Shown in pieces: positions 25,961-36,040 of a stretch of 64,000 nt of DNA (position 1 is the first letter of the stretch; each line of letters begins with the position of its first letter). The DNA comes from Actinomycetota bacterium (lineage in GTDB: Bacteria; Actinomycetota; Thermoleophilia; Gaiellales; Gaiellaceae): NCBI GenBank assembly GCA_003134505.1, contig PLBK01000012.1, positions 1 to 64,000 of the forward strand, in the 5' to 3' direction. Both the position numbers and the translations under genes were made by a program. Under the pieces are notes generated by a model. The model ran no database searches and was not told the origin of the DNA. It saw nothing but the letters and a program-made list of their open reading frames with translations.

Positions 25961-26470
25961 CTAGCGCACTCGCAACGTGTCCAGGACAGCGCGAGCGCGG
26001 TCGGCCAGCCGTGCTGACGCATGCCTGCCGAGCAGGAGGAACGCGTCGAAGCGACGCCCGTGGTCCGCGAACTCGACGCTCCCGCCCGGGCCGTCGAAGC
26101 ACTCGAGAGCCGGCGCGCGATGGACGGGAAGCGTCGTGGCCGTGAAGCGCCGGGGACGGTGCGGAAAGACGCCCGGCGTCGGACGAGCCCACTCGAGCAC
26201 CACGAGTGCAACCGCGGTTTCCGGGAACGAGTAGGGGAACTCGCCGCAGCCGCCGTTGCCGAACGAGATCGGCCCGGAGGCGGCCGCGATCCGCACCACC
26301 GGCTCGGCGTCCACGTGCAGCCCGGGCGGAAGCGCCAGCGGTATGGCGTGCCAGCCCCCGGGAAGTCCGATGGTCACCCCGGCCGAGCCGGCCCGGCCGC
26401 TCGCGAGCGAGGCTCCGCCGGCCACCGGGATCGCGGCCAGGAGCATCGTCGTGAGCGCGAGCAGGCGCAC
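25961..26470 (-). CDS. Hypothetical secreted protein
   Basis: 169 aa, signal peptide MRLLALTTMLLAAIPVAGGASLA. Confidence 0.65.
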   Translation of the reverse strand: MRLLALTTMLLAAIPVAGGASLASGRAGSAGVTIGLPGGWHAIPLALPPGLHVDAEPVVRIAAASGPISFGNGGCGEFPYSFPETAVALVVLEWARPTPGVFPHRPRRFTATTLPVHRAPALECFDGPGGSVEFADHGRRFDAFLLLGRHASARLADRARAVLDTLRVR

Positions 26471-26533
26471 GTGTCCGAAGTACGCTCCCGGAGGCGCCGG
26501 AAGTCCGTCTGTGCGCGCGCTCTGCTAAGCCTC

Positions 26534-28288
26534 TTACGGCAGCGCCAGGAACGGCATGTAGTCGGGCAGGTCGACCGGGAGCGGCGCGGGGACGTCGTCG
26601 GCGGCGCAGGTCGCCGTTCCGAGCACCTTCTGCTCCTGCGCCTCGAGCCAGGCCTGATAGGCGTCGTCCCTGGCCTGGTGGGTGATGGCAGCCGCGATCG
26701 CCGGGCGGGCCGCCGAGAGGGGAACCGCGGCGAACGGGAGTACCGCCTCGAGCGGCTGCACGGCGACGGCCCCACCGGGGGTCTGGACGAGCCCGGCCCG
26801 GCCGGTCGGCAGCGCGAAGACGCGCGCAGGCGCGACGGTCTCGATCGCGATGCCGCGCTTCCGGCCGCCGAGCCAGTCGACGGGCGCCTTCGTCGTCACG
26901 AGCCGCGCCCTCACCCCGGCATACGCGTCGTAGAAGGACGCGATCGCCGCCTCCGACACGGGCGGGACGCGAAGCCCGGACTCGACCGCGTCGCGACGCA
27001 GCTCCGCGGCGAGCGCCGCCCTCGCCAGCCCGCGGTTGGCGTGCCGTCGCGCGAGCGCTGCCAGGTACGCGGTGCGGTTGCCGCCGAAGCTCGCGTCGAT
27101 CACCGCCCGCTCGGCCGCGTCGATCTGGGCGCCCGCGACGGTGGCCGCCGACCGGGTCGCTCCCCAGCCGAGGGCGATCGTCCCGGCAGCCTCGGCATCG
27201 CCGGTCACGGCCGCGAGCTGGGCGCGGGTCGCCATCGCGATCACCCCGGCCGAGCCGAGGGTGCAGAAGACGCCGCCCGGCAGGACGAGCTGGCCCTCGC
27301 TGAGCGACGTGTCGAAGCCCGTCCCGGCCGCGGTCGGCCCGTCGCAGAGGCTCTGGCTCCGCGCCCACAGGTAGACGCAGGCCGCGGCCTGCTTGTCCAC
27401 GTCGAACGGCGACTTCTCGGTGTACGTCGCCCAGCCCCACGACCAGACCGTCGGCAGTCCGAGCTCGCCGGCCACCTGCCGGGCGGCGAGAGCGTCGAGC
27501 TTGACGAAGTCGAACCAGGCCGAGGCGGGCTTCAGGCCGTTCCGCCCGTAGATCCCCGACTCGAACTCGAGCATCAGGCCGAGCCTCGAGGCAGGGATGC
27601 CCATGGCCGTGAACGCGCCGACCGCCTGGCGCATCTGCGTCCGGAGGATCCGGCTGCCCGTGATCGGGCCCGCGGCCGAGACCTCCGGCGGGGCCGGGAA
27701 GAACTCCCGGACGATGTCCGATACCTGCGCCACCGCCCGCCACCAGTCGCCGGCCGTGTCCCCGACGTAGGGCGGTGAGGAGATCAGCAGGTACGGATGG
27801 GCGCCGCGGGCCGCGAGCTGGGTGAGCAGCGCCAGCACGTCGGCGCGGTACTGGGTGTTGCTCGGCGACCACGGCGTCTGCGTGGTTGCGCCGAAGAGCT
27901 CGTTCTCGGCGATCAGCGGCGTCTGGCAGCCGGTCTGCTTGACGGCCGCGTCGAACTCCTTGTTCGCGATGTCGACGATCGTCGCCGGGTCCGAAGGGGC
28001 GTCCGGCGTTCCGACCCGCGTCTGCAGCTTGAGATCGAAGTAGATGGTCGAGGCACCGGCCGCCCGCAGCTGCGCCGGCAGGCCGCCCGTTCCCGGCGGC
28101 GTCGCGAGGACGAGCCCGGGCCGGCCGAAGATCTGCTTCCAGAACGGGACGGTCGCGTCCGTGTAGTCGACCCAGAGCGGCGAGGCCGCAGGCAGCCCGC
28201 ACGGCCAGCTGACGGCGTGCGACGAGCCGCTCGATGCGCCGGCGGCGACGGAGAGCAGGCAGACGACGGCGAGTGCGAGCCGCTTCAC
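26534..28288 (-). CDS. Large secreted protein of unknown function; C-terminal part weakly resembles SurA/PPIase-like regions
   Basis: GTG start at 28288; VKRLALAVVCLLSVAAGASSG signal peptide; 584 aa. Confidence 0.7.
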   Translation of the reverse strand: MKRLALAVVCLLSVAAGASSGSSHAVSWPCGLPAASPLWVDYTDATVPFWKQIFGRPGLVLATPPGTGGLPAQLRAAGASTIYFDLKLQTRVGTPDAPSDPATIVDIANKEFDAAVKQTGCQTPLIAENELFGATTQTPWSPSNTQYRADVLALLTQLAARGAHPYLLISSPPYVGDTAGDWWRAVAQVSDIVREFFPAPPEVSAAGPITGSRILRTQMRQAVGAFTAMGIPASRLGLMLEFESGIYGRNGLKPASAWFDFVKLDALAARQVAGELGLPTVWSWGWATYTEKSPFDVDKQAAACVYLWARSQSLCDGPTAAGTGFDTSLSEGQLVLPGGVFCTLGSAGVIAMATRAQLAAVTGDAEAAGTIALGWGATRSAATVAGAQIDAAERAVIDASFGGNRTAYLAALARRHANRGLARAALAAELRRDAVESGLRVPPVSEAAIASFYDAYAGVRARLVTTKAPVDWLGGRKRGIAIETVAPARVFALPTGRAGLVQTPGGAVAVQPLEAVLPFAAVPLSAARPAIAAAITHQARDDAYQAWLEAQEQKVLGTATCAADDVPAPLPVDLPDYMPFLALP

Positions 28289-28310
28289 CGCTCCTAATGG
28301 TGCCGGTCCG

Positions 28311-29666
28311 CTACGACGGCCCGCGCGGCCGGTAGATCGGCACGCCCTGGACGACCGCCACCCGGCGGTACTCGTGGGCCAGGATCGAGGCCGTCCGGCC
28401 GGACGGGTCGAGCAGCGCCGGGCTCTGGACGACCGCGACGAGCGCCGCCCGCCGGTCGGCGAGCGCGACACGCGCCCGGTCGAGGACGCCCGGGATCGCC
28501 TCGATGTTCCGGCGCCACATGTACGGGATCACCGGGGCGCGATCGGCCAGGTAGTAGACGTCGGCGGCGGCCCAGACGAGGAACACCTTCTGGCCGGGCC
28601 GCGTGTGGGCCTCGACGTAACGGGCGACGGCGCCGTCGCGCACGAGATGGGGATCCTTCGGCCACACCGCCTTCGCCTGCGCGCTTGCGCTCTCGAACCA
28701 GAGCGGTACCGTCACGACGGCCGTCGCGACCGCGACGGCCGCACAGCCCAGCGCCGCGACCGTGAGGCGGCGGGCGACGAGCTTCTCGAGGCCCACCCCG
28801 GCCAGGATCGCGAGCGGGGGCACGAGCTGCAGGTAGTAGTGGAAGTGGAAGTTGCCGCCCCCGAGCACGCCCAGCACGGCCGCGCCGAGCCAGAGCCGGA
28901 CGAGGAGCGGCGAGCCGCGCCAGCCGAGCGCCGCCAGCAGCACCAGCAGCCCGAGCCCTTTCGCCGCACCCGGCAGCGACTGGGCGAGGAGGTCGAGGCG
29001 GTGCGTGAACGAGCCGGTGATGAGCGAGTCGCCCGAGCCGCGATAGCCGACGACGGCGAACCACCAGCTGTGCAGCGAGACGGCCGCGAGCGCGCCTGCG
29101 AGCACCGGCGCGGCCGCCGCCCCGACGACCGCCGCCACCGGCCTCACCGCGCGGCGGCGCTCGGTCCAGGCGAGGTAGGCCACGATGGCGACGGCGGCGT
29201 CGAAGCCGGACTGCTTGATCATCACCGCGCAGCCGGCGAGAACGCCGGTCAGCACGAGCCACCCGAAGGCACGCGAGCGCAGGTAGGCGGTGAAGGCGAG
29301 AAGCGATAGGATCGCCGCCAGGGAGGAGAGCAGCTCTCCGGCCAGCGTGAACGACTCGATAAACGGCGAGGCTCCCACGGTTGCCATCAGCAGACCGCAT
29401 GCATAGGCCGTTAGTGTCCGGCCCAACCGGAAGGCGACGAGCATGGTCGCCAGCACCGCGAGCGCCGCGACGACCGCCGCCGTGGCACGAATGACGTTCG
29501 GAGAGCCGCCGAGATGAAGGACCGCCCGGAACACGAGTACCAGGCCCTGTGGTCGGTCGACCCAGACGTCTCGGTAGAGGGTGTCGCCGCGCTCCCACAG
29601 CCGGGCCGCTTCGGCATACCCGCCCTCGTCCGCCGTCAGCGGCGCGCCCCAGAAGGGCAGGCGCAT
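28311..29666 (-). CDS. GT39/ArnT-like membrane glycosyltransferase, paralog 2 (start uncertain, may lie upstream to about 29730)
   Basis: MRLPFWGAPLTADEGGYAEAARLWERGDTLYRDVWVDRPQGLVLVFRAV; multi-TM. Confidence 0.85.
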   Translation of the reverse strand: MRLPFWGAPLTADEGGYAEAARLWERGDTLYRDVWVDRPQGLVLVFRAVLHLGGSPNVIRATAAVVAALAVLATMLVAFRLGRTLTAYACGLLMATVGASPFIESFTLAGELLSSLAAILSLLAFTAYLRSRAFGWLVLTGVLAGCAVMIKQSGFDAAVAIVAYLAWTERRRAVRPVAAVVGAAAAPVLAGALAAVSLHSWWFAVVGYRGSGDSLITGSFTHRLDLLAQSLPGAAKGLGLLVLLAALGWRGSPLLVRLWLGAAVLGVLGGGNFHFHYYLQLVPPLAILAGVGLEKLVARRLTVAALGCAAVAVATAVVTVPLWFESASAQAKAVWPKDPHLVRDGAVARYVEAHTRPGQKVFLVWAAADVYYLADRAPVIPYMWRRNIEAIPGVLDRARVALADRRAALVAVVQSPALLDPSGRTASILAHEYRRVAVVQGVPIYRPRGPS

Positions 29667-29774
29667 GAGGACCGCGAGGCTCGCCGCCGCCAGCGCATAG
29701 AGAGCTGGGGCCCGCCACGCGCCGACCTGGATCGACGGACGGCGCTGCTCGCCGGCCTCGCCGCTGCGGGCGCG

Positions 29775-30593
29775 ATGGCCGTCGCGATCGTGCTGTTCGG
29801 CCTCTCTCTGCAGACGGATCGCTTCCTCCTCATCCTGCTCATTCCGGCGCTGGTTCTCAGGCGCAGCCGGGTCTACCTCCGCGATTTTGGCGTCTTCGCG
29901 CTGCTGATGCTCATCTACGCGGAGCTCCGCGGCGTCGCGCACCTGATCAGCCCGAACCCGTTCTACACCCCGCAGCTCGACCTGGACAAGTGGCTGTTCG
30001 GTGGAACGCCGCCCACCGTCGTGCTGCAGCAATGGTTCTGGCACGGCACGGTGCAGTGGTACGACCTGCTGCTGATCGACGTCTCCAAGCTCCATGCGAT
30101 CGTCCCGACACTGCTTGCGTTCGCGCTCTGGACCCGCCGGCGCGCCCTGTTCTTCCGCTTCGCGACGACCATGCTGACCCTGTGCCTGGCGGCAGCGATC
30201 ACCTTCGCCATCTTCCCGGCCGCGCCCCCCTGGGCCGCCGGCCACGCGCTCCTCACGCCGACCGTCACGCAGATCGACGACACGACCTGGTCGGCCATTC
30301 CGAGCGGCATCTCGCTCTCGAGCCTGGTCCAGTCCAACCCCTACGCAGCGATCCCGTCGCTCCACGGCGGCTTCGCGTTCCTCGTCTTCCTGTTCGTCGC
30401 CGGCCTCGCCTGGCGGACCCGCTGGCGCTGGCCCGCCTTCGCCGTGGGCCTGTTCTACGTCCTCGTGCTCTCGTTCGCCCGGGTGTACACGGGCGACCAC
30501 TACGTCATCGATCTCGTGTTCGGCTACCTGTACGCGGCGGCTGCCTACATCGGCGTCAACCGCTACTGGCGCCGCCACGAGCTGCCCGAATAG
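29775..30593 (+). CDS. PAP2-superfamily membrane protein (Aur1/inositolphosphotransferase-like)
   Basis: AIPSLHGGFAFLVFLFVAGLAWRTRWRW...SFARVYTGDHYVIDLVFGYLYAAAAYIGVNRYWRR: two PAP2 motifs; start uncertain. Confidence 0.85.
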   Translation: MAVAIVLFGLSLQTDRFLLILLIPALVLRRSRVYLRDFGVFALLMLIYAELRGVAHLISPNPFYTPQLDLDKWLFGGTPPTVVLQQWFWHGTVQWYDLLLIDVSKLHAIVPTLLAFALWTRRRALFFRFATTMLTLCLAAAITFAIFPAAPPWAAGHALLTPTVTQIDDTTWSAIPSGISLSSLVQSNPYAAIPSLHGGFAFLVFLFVAGLAWRTRWRWPAFAVGLFYVLVLSFARVYTGDHYVIDLVFGYLYAAAAYIGVNRYWRRHELPE

Positions 30594-31503
30594 CCCGGGG
30601 TCTCAGCCGCAGCGGCGGCCGGGGGAGAGCTTCTGCCTCGTCGTCTGCGCGAGCGTGGCCGATGAGCCTGTCGCCGAGGCGCCGGAAGCGGACCGCGAGG
30701 ACGAGCCCGCCGTACATCGCCAGCCTCGGCTTGGCTGCACGGCAGCACGGGCACGGGCAGCTGGCCGCCGCGTTCAGATCCGATGAGTGGATCGCGTGCA
30801 CCCAGTGCGGCCCTCCCCACCTGAGGTCGAGCGGGAACGAGTGCACGACGTGCGCCCAGATGCTCCAGGCGATCAACCTGGTCGCGCCGTAGAAGAAGGC
30901 AGCGCGGTACAGGGCGAGCATCGTCGCCTCCGAGATCGTGCGGTTGGCCCATTTGAAGAAGGGGTCGGCGACCAGGACCTCGCGGCGGAAGTACTCGCGC
31001 GTGAGCACCCTCCAGCTGACCATCGCCCAGGCGAGCCAGATCGCGTCCCAGACGAAGCCGAGACCGCTGTAGTAGGCGCCGGCATCGACCTGTCGGCCGA
31101 GCTGTCCGGCGTACGCCCATGCCCCGATCGAGAATAGGTGCGTCGTGAACGGGAAGAAGAGCATCGTCCCGACCGTGTCGCCCGTGTCGGTCAGTGCATG
31201 GGCGAACTGCCCGATCAGAAAGCTGTAGGCGAGGATCGGCTTCCGCCAGATCCCGTAGATGACGAGTGAGAGCAGGACCCCGAAGATCAGCGAGTGGGTG
31301 AAGCCGACTCCCGGCCAACCGCGGTGGAACCTCGCGGGGTCGCTCGCCTTGATGTGCCAGCCGGAGATGCCGATCCCGTACACGAACCACTTCGTGAACA
31401 TGTCCGGCGCGTACGAGCCGAGCAGCAGCGGCATGAAGGCGACCCGCTTCCCGAGGTGCCGCTGGATGACGTACGGCTCGAGGTCGTGCGCCGCCCAGCT
31501 CAT
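30556..31503 (-). CDS. Membrane-bound metal-dependent hydrolase (YbcI/DUF457-like)
   Basis: MSWAAHDLEPYVIQRHLGKRVAFMPLLLGSYAPDMFTK...GVGFTHSLIFGVLLSLV...GQFAHALTDTGDTVGTMLFFPF. Confidence 0.8.
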   Translation of the reverse strand: MSWAAHDLEPYVIQRHLGKRVAFMPLLLGSYAPDMFTKWFVYGIGISGWHIKASDPARFHRGWPGVGFTHSLIFGVLLSLVIYGIWRKPILAYSFLIGQFAHALTDTGDTVGTMLFFPFTTHLFSIGAWAYAGQLGRQVDAGAYYSGLGFVWDAIWLAWAMVSWRVLTREYFRREVLVADPFFKWANRTISEATMLALYRAAFFYGATRLIAWSIWAHVVHSFPLDLRWGGPHWVHAIHSSDLNAAASCPCPCCRAAKPRLAMYGGLVLAVRFRRLGDRLIGHARADDEAEALPRPPLRLRPRAIRAARGGASSG

Positions 31504-31655
31504 TGCCGGAGCCGCTTGACGAGCGCCGGCAGGCCCACGACGAAGAGCACGAGGAACGCCGCCCCCTCGAAGTACGAGTAGATCGCGTTCTGGTTGTAGA
31601 TGCCGATGCCGATGTAGACGACCGCCGCCGCGAGATACAGGAGGAATTGGCGCAC
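31500..31655 (-). CDS. Hypothetical small membrane protein
   Basis: VRQFLLYLAAAVVYIGIGIYNQNAIYSYFEGAAFLVLFVVGLPALVKRLRQ; overlaps start of downstream gene. Confidence 0.6.
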   Translation of the reverse strand: MRQFLLYLAAAVVYIGIGIYNQNAIYSYFEGAAFLVLFVVGLPALVKRLRQ

Positions 31656-31721
31656 CGGAGTCGCGATCCTAACCTCCGATCCCGCGAGGAGACCGGGCTG
31701 CCGCGGCGAAACGATTCTGCA

Positions 31722-32048
31722 ATGAGCGAGCAGAGCCACCTCGACGCCATGCGGGAGGCGATCCGCGGGGACCTCGAACGCGCACGGTCACGCCGGCCCT
31801 CGATCTTCGAGCAGCCCGCTCCGGCGCCGGTGCAGGCCGAGGAGCCCGAGCCCGCTCCGGAGCGCGTGGCCGAGCAGCGGCCACGTCCTCTGCCGGGTCC
31901 GCCTCCCACGATTCCCCCGGCTCCGGCCGCTCCGTCAGCGCCTCAGGAGGATCCCGAGCCGGCTCCTCCGCCCGAGCTGCCCCCGGCCGCAGTCGAGCCG
32001 CCGGCCGAGCCTCGCCGCCTGGCCCGGTACGCGTTCTGGCGCCGCTGA
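31722..32048 (+). CDS. Proline/glutamate-rich hypothetical protein
   Basis: MSEQSHLDAMREAIRGDLERARSRRPSIFEQPAPAPVQAEEPEPAPE... Confidence 0.55.
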   Translation: MSEQSHLDAMREAIRGDLERARSRRPSIFEQPAPAPVQAEEPEPAPERVAEQRPRPLPGPPPTIPPAPAAPSAPQEDPEPAPPPELPPAAVEPPAEPRRLARYAFWRR

Positions 32049-32070
32049 TAGCTGCGACGCGGGGCTCGGC

Positions 32071-33564
32071 CTACTCGACCGTACGGAAGGAACCGAACAC
32101 GGCTCCGACCGTCCGGAGCGCGATCTTGAAGTCGAGCCAGAGCGAGAAGTTCTCGATGTAGAAGTTGTCCCACTCGGCGCGGTCGGCGAGCGAGGTCTTT
32201 CCGCGCAGGCCGTGGACCTGCGCCCAGCCGGTGATGCCCGACTTGACGCGGTGGCGATCGCCGTAGCGGTAGACCGTCTGCTGGAACTCGGACACGTACT
32301 CGGGCCGCTCGGGCCGCGGGCCGACGATGCTCATGTCGCCCCTGGCCACGTTGATCAGCTGCGGCAGCTCGTCGAGCGAAGAACGGCGCAGAAAGGTGCC
32401 GACGCGCGTTCGCCGGTCCTCTCCACCCTCGACGCCACCCGGCCCGAGCGCGTCGGCAGAGACGACGTGGAGGTTCGGGGCCTGCTCGGGGCTCGGCCGC
32501 ATCGACCGGAACTTGAGCATGTCGAAGGAGCGTCCGTCGCGGCCGGTGCGCGTCTGGCGGAAGAAGATCGGCCGACCCAGCGAGACGAGCACGGCCAGCG
32601 CCACGATCGCGAGGACGGGCGACAGGAGGAGAAGCGCCACGCCCGCGACGATCCGGTCGATGGTGTACTTGGCCGTGAACTCCAACGTTCGCGGATCGGC
32701 TCTCCGGGGGGAGACGAGCGCGATCCCGCCAACGTGGTCGATCGAGTAGCGCTCCGGCATCCGCTCGAACAGGCGAGGCACGACGGAGACGTCGATCCCG
32801 AGCTCCTCGCAGCGGCGCATGAGCCGCAGGAGCACCTCGTCGGGCGCCGTCGAGAAGGTGACGACGACCTGCTTGATCCCGAAGCGGGCGATCGCCTCGT
32901 CCAGGTCCCAGCTGGCGCCCACGACCGGGACACCGAGCTCGCTTGACGTGTCGACCATCGGCTCCTTGTCCAGGAACGCGACGGGCTTGAGGCCGAGCTG
33001 GGGCGCGGCCAGCAACCGCTTGGCGACGACGGCGCCGATCCGGCCTGCGCCCACGATCAGCGTCGGACGGCTCGACTCGCCTTCGGCCCGGGCACGCTGC
33101 TGCGACCAGTAGAGGGCGATCCGACCGGCCACGACGTATGCGCACGCGAAGCCGCAGAGCCGGAGGATGCCGAGAGCGACCGGAACCGAGCCGCTGACGA
33201 CGATCTGGGCGGTGACGACGATCGACGCGGCGAGCGCTGTGCCGAGCACGAGCCGCCGGACGTCGTCGAGCAACTGCAGCCGCAGCCGCTGCGTGTAGAG
33301 GCCGCGGGAGGCGTAGGTGAGCATGGCGGCCGCCGTGAAGCAGGCCATCCAGGTGACCGACGGGGTTCTCGAGCCGGCCAGGCGTCCTCCCAGCGCGGTC
33401 GCGCCCGCCGCGAGCAGGAGCATGGAGACGTCGACGCCGGCACACGCGCGTGCCCAGCCTGCGCCGCGTCGCAGCTGCGTCGAGACACGCGGCTGCGCGA
33501 CGACGACGGCGTCGTGGACGGCTTCAGGCCGCGCTGCCGCGGCGGCTGGCTCCACGGGGCTCAT
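32071..33564 (-). CDS. Exopolysaccharide undecaprenyl-phosphate sugar phosphotransferase (WbaP/CpsE family)
   Basis: LIVGAGRIGAVVAKRLL Rossmann region, IFFRQTRTGRDGRSFDMLKFRSM, VGTFLRRSSLDELPQLINVARGDMSIVGPRPERPEYV, VKSGITGWAQVHGLRG. Confidence 0.95.
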   Translation of the reverse strand: MSPVEPAAAAARPEAVHDAVVVAQPRVSTQLRRGAGWARACAGVDVSMLLLAAGATALGGRLAGSRTPSVTWMACFTAAAMLTYASRGLYTQRLRLQLLDDVRRLVLGTALAASIVVTAQIVVSGSVPVALGILRLCGFACAYVVAGRIALYWSQQRARAEGESSRPTLIVGAGRIGAVVAKRLLAAPQLGLKPVAFLDKEPMVDTSSELGVPVVGASWDLDEAIARFGIKQVVVTFSTAPDEVLLRLMRRCEELGIDVSVVPRLFERMPERYSIDHVGGIALVSPRRADPRTLEFTAKYTIDRIVAGVALLLLSPVLAIVALAVLVSLGRPIFFRQTRTGRDGRSFDMLKFRSMRPSPEQAPNLHVVSADALGPGGVEGGEDRRTRVGTFLRRSSLDELPQLINVARGDMSIVGPRPERPEYVSEFQQTVYRYGDRHRVKSGITGWAQVHGLRGKTSLADRAEWDNFYIENFSLWLDFKIALRTVGAVFGSFRTVE

Positions 33565-33593
33565 TCAGTGCGACCGGTCCATTCCGGGTCCTC

Positions 33594-33947
33594 TCACGCC
33601 TTCGAGCGGGCGAACCGCCTGAGCCCTGCGCCGAACGAGAGCAGGAGCACGGCGCCGAAGGTGATCAGGCCGAGATCCATCCCCGTGAACGGAAGCCCAC
33701 CGGGGGTCGGCGGCGGAGGCTGGCCATGCGTGTAGCCGCTGATGTGGTGGCCATGGGTGTACCCCTGCAGCAGCGTGCTGTGGAGCGCCCTCTGCATGTC
33801 CGCCTTCGAGTAGTTGTGCGTGAACCTCCCGTGGGTCACGTAGTCGTTGTAGATCTGCCGGGGCGACGCGGCGATCGCCGCGGACGCACCGATGAGCAGC
33901 GCGGCGCTGGTAGCCAGCAGCACTGCCGTGGTTCGAACGCGCCTCAT
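33594..33947 (-). CDS. Small LPXTG-type (LPFTG) cell-wall-anchored protein
   Basis: Signal peptide, short GYTHGHH/GYTHGQP repeat, PPPPTPGGLPFTGMDLGLITFGAVLLLSFGAGLRRFARSKA sorting signal. Confidence 0.85.
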   Translation of the reverse strand: MRRVRTTAVLLATSAALLIGASAAIAASPRQIYNDYVTHGRFTHNYSKADMQRALHSTLLQGYTHGHHISGYTHGQPPPPTPGGLPFTGMDLGLITFGAVLLLSFGAGLRRFARSKA

Positions 33948-34263
33948 TCGTTCTCCTCCTGTTCGCAGCCGGATCCTTCTCCCCGAAGAACCTCTCTGAT
34001 CTCAGTGTTGGTGTTTTCGGGCAAAGGTCAAGAGGCCGTCTGACTCCGTTCTTGCGCGTTTTCGCTGCAAACCGGCTTCATCGCGATTACAGTCGGCGCC
34101 GCGCGCGGCCGACATTCGGGGTATCGACCGCGAGCACCCCTTCCTGCAGCCCGGGACGCTGCTGCGCGTCCTCCCCACCGTCGCCGTCGTCGGCGTCCTG
34201 TGGGCGCTCGCCTGGAACACGGGCGGCAGCATCGTTGCCGGCGACTGGCTCCCCTACGCGCTG

Positions 34264-35997
34264 GTGATCGCCGCCGTGCTCGCGACGTCGCTCTTCGCCG
34301 GCATCGCCGTCCGGCCGGCTCGCGTGCCGCTCGTCGCGGCGGCGCTCCTGGTCGGCTTCGGCCTCTGGACAGCGGTCTCGATCGCCTGGAGCCCGCTTCC
34401 CTCGCTGGCTCGCGACGACGCCCTGCTCTCACTGCTCTACGCGGGCGCGTTCCTGACGCCGCTGCTCACGCTTCGCACGCAGGCAGACCGGCTGCTCGCC
34501 GCCACGGTCGCCGTCCTGGCGCTGGCGCTGCTGGCAGTCGTGACGGCGATCGAGGTGCACGGCGCGTCGAGCGCCGCGGACGTCTACACGGAGGCGAGGC
34601 TCGACTTTCCGGTCTCCTACTGGAACGGTGCCGCCGCGCTGTTCCTGGTCGGCGTCTGGCCGGCGATCGCGCTGTCGGCCGACCGGCGGCTCGGCCCGGC
34701 GTTGCGAGCCCTCTCGCTCGCCGGTGCGACCGCGATGGTGACCGATTGGCTGATGACGCAGAGCAAGGGCGGCGCGGTGGCGCTGGCCGTCTCGGGCGTC
34801 GTCTTTCTCGTCGTGACGCGCGAGCGGCTGCGTGCGCTCGTGCCCGTGCTCGTCGTCGGAGTGCTCGCGGCAGCGGGGGCCGGGGCGCTGACGGCGCCGT
34901 ACCGCTCGACCCAGCGCGGACTGCTCGGAGCGGTCCATCACGCCGGCACCGTCACGCTCGCGCTCACGGGCATCGCCCTGGCCTGTGGGCTCGTCTACGC
35001 GCTCGCCGACCAGCGGCTCGTGTTGCCGCGGTCGCTGTCGCCCCGGATCGGGAAGGCGCTGGCCGTGGTGCTCGCGTGCGGCGCGCTCGGCGGCGTGGCC
35101 GGCTTCTTCGCCGAGGTCGCCCACCCGATCGGGTTCGTCCAGCAGCACTGGGCGTCCTTCAAGCAGCTGCCGACCCACGACACCGCGTCGAGCCACTTCA
35201 CCTCGTTGGGCTCGAGCCGCTACGACTACTACCGCGTCGCGTTCCGGGAGTTCGAGCAGCATCCGCTGATCGGGATGGGCGGGCACGGCTGGCCGGCTGC
35301 ATATCTCCAGTACGGCAAGACGATCGAGGCACCTGAGCGCTCGCATTCGCTGGAGCTCGACGCGCTCAGCGAGACCGGCATCATCGGCTTCCTGCTCATC
35401 GTCGGCGCAGGCGTCCTCGGGCTGGCTTCGGGCTCGCGCAGCCGGGGTGCGCCGCTCCTGCCGGCAGCGCTGGTCGGTGCAGGCGTTTACCTGGCCACGC
35501 ACACGGCGATCGACTGGGTCTGGTCGATCCCATCGGTCGGCCTCGCGGGGCTCACGCTCGTCGGCATCGGCGCCTCGCGCAGCGCGCGGCCCTCGCTCCA
35601 GCCCCGGACGGCGATCGCCGGCGGGCTCATCGTGGCAGCCGTCGCGGTGCTCGGCTTCGCGCCGCCGTGGCTCTCGGTGCGCTTCACGGACGACGCCTAC
35701 GGCCAGCCGCCGGCAGCGCAGACGACCAGCCTCGACTGGGCGGAGCGGCTCGACCCGCTCTCGGTCGACCCGCTGCTGGCCCAGGCGGCGCTGGCGACGT
35801 CCCCGCACGACATCTCGCCCCTCGAGCGCGCCGTGGCCAAGCAGCCGGGGGACTCGGAGGTCCACTACCTGCTCGGCCTCGCCGACCTGAACGCGCACCG
35901 CAAGGCGGCGGCCCGCCGCCAGCTTCTGATCGCCGAGCGGCTCTCCCCGCGCGACCCGGTGATCCGCGCCGCGGTGCGTCGGGCGGGCCCGGCCTGA
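34264..35997 (+). CDS. O-antigen ligase/Wzy-family membrane protein (true start probably 50-150 nt upstream)
   Basis: Multi-TM; YWNGAAALFLVGVWPAIA, FREFEQHPLIGMGGHGWPAAYLQYGKTIEAPERSHSLELDALSETGIIGFLL; Ala/Arg-rich helical tail. Confidence 0.87.
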   Translation: MIAAVLATSLFAGIAVRPARVPLVAAALLVGFGLWTAVSIAWSPLPSLARDDALLSLLYAGAFLTPLLTLRTQADRLLAATVAVLALALLAVVTAIEVHGASSAADVYTEARLDFPVSYWNGAAALFLVGVWPAIALSADRRLGPALRALSLAGATAMVTDWLMTQSKGGAVALAVSGVVFLVVTRERLRALVPVLVVGVLAAAGAGALTAPYRSTQRGLLGAVHHAGTVTLALTGIALACGLVYALADQRLVLPRSLSPRIGKALAVVLACGALGGVAGFFAEVAHPIGFVQQHWASFKQLPTHDTASSHFTSLGSSRYDYYRVAFREFEQHPLIGMGGHGWPAAYLQYGKTIEAPERSHSLELDALSETGIIGFLLIVGAGVLGLASGSRSRGAPLLPAALVGAGVYLATHTAIDWVWSIPSVGLAGLTLVGIGASRSARPSLQPRTAIAGGLIVAAVAVLGFAPPWLSVRFTDDAYGQPPAAQTTSLDWAERLDPLSVDPLLAQAALATSPHDISPLERAVAKQPGDSEVHYLLGLADLNAHRKAAARRQLLIAERLSPRDPVIRAAVRRAGPA

Positions 35998-36040
35998 CGC
36001 CCCGGGCACGCCGGGCGGCGGGGATAGAATCGAGAGCGCC

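Noticed and set aside
29514-29774. N-terminal extension of the PAP2-like ORF (MKDRPEHEYQALWSVDPDVS...)
   Set aside because: Antisense to the GT39-like gene start; the hydrophobic PAP2 protein plausibly begins near 29775.
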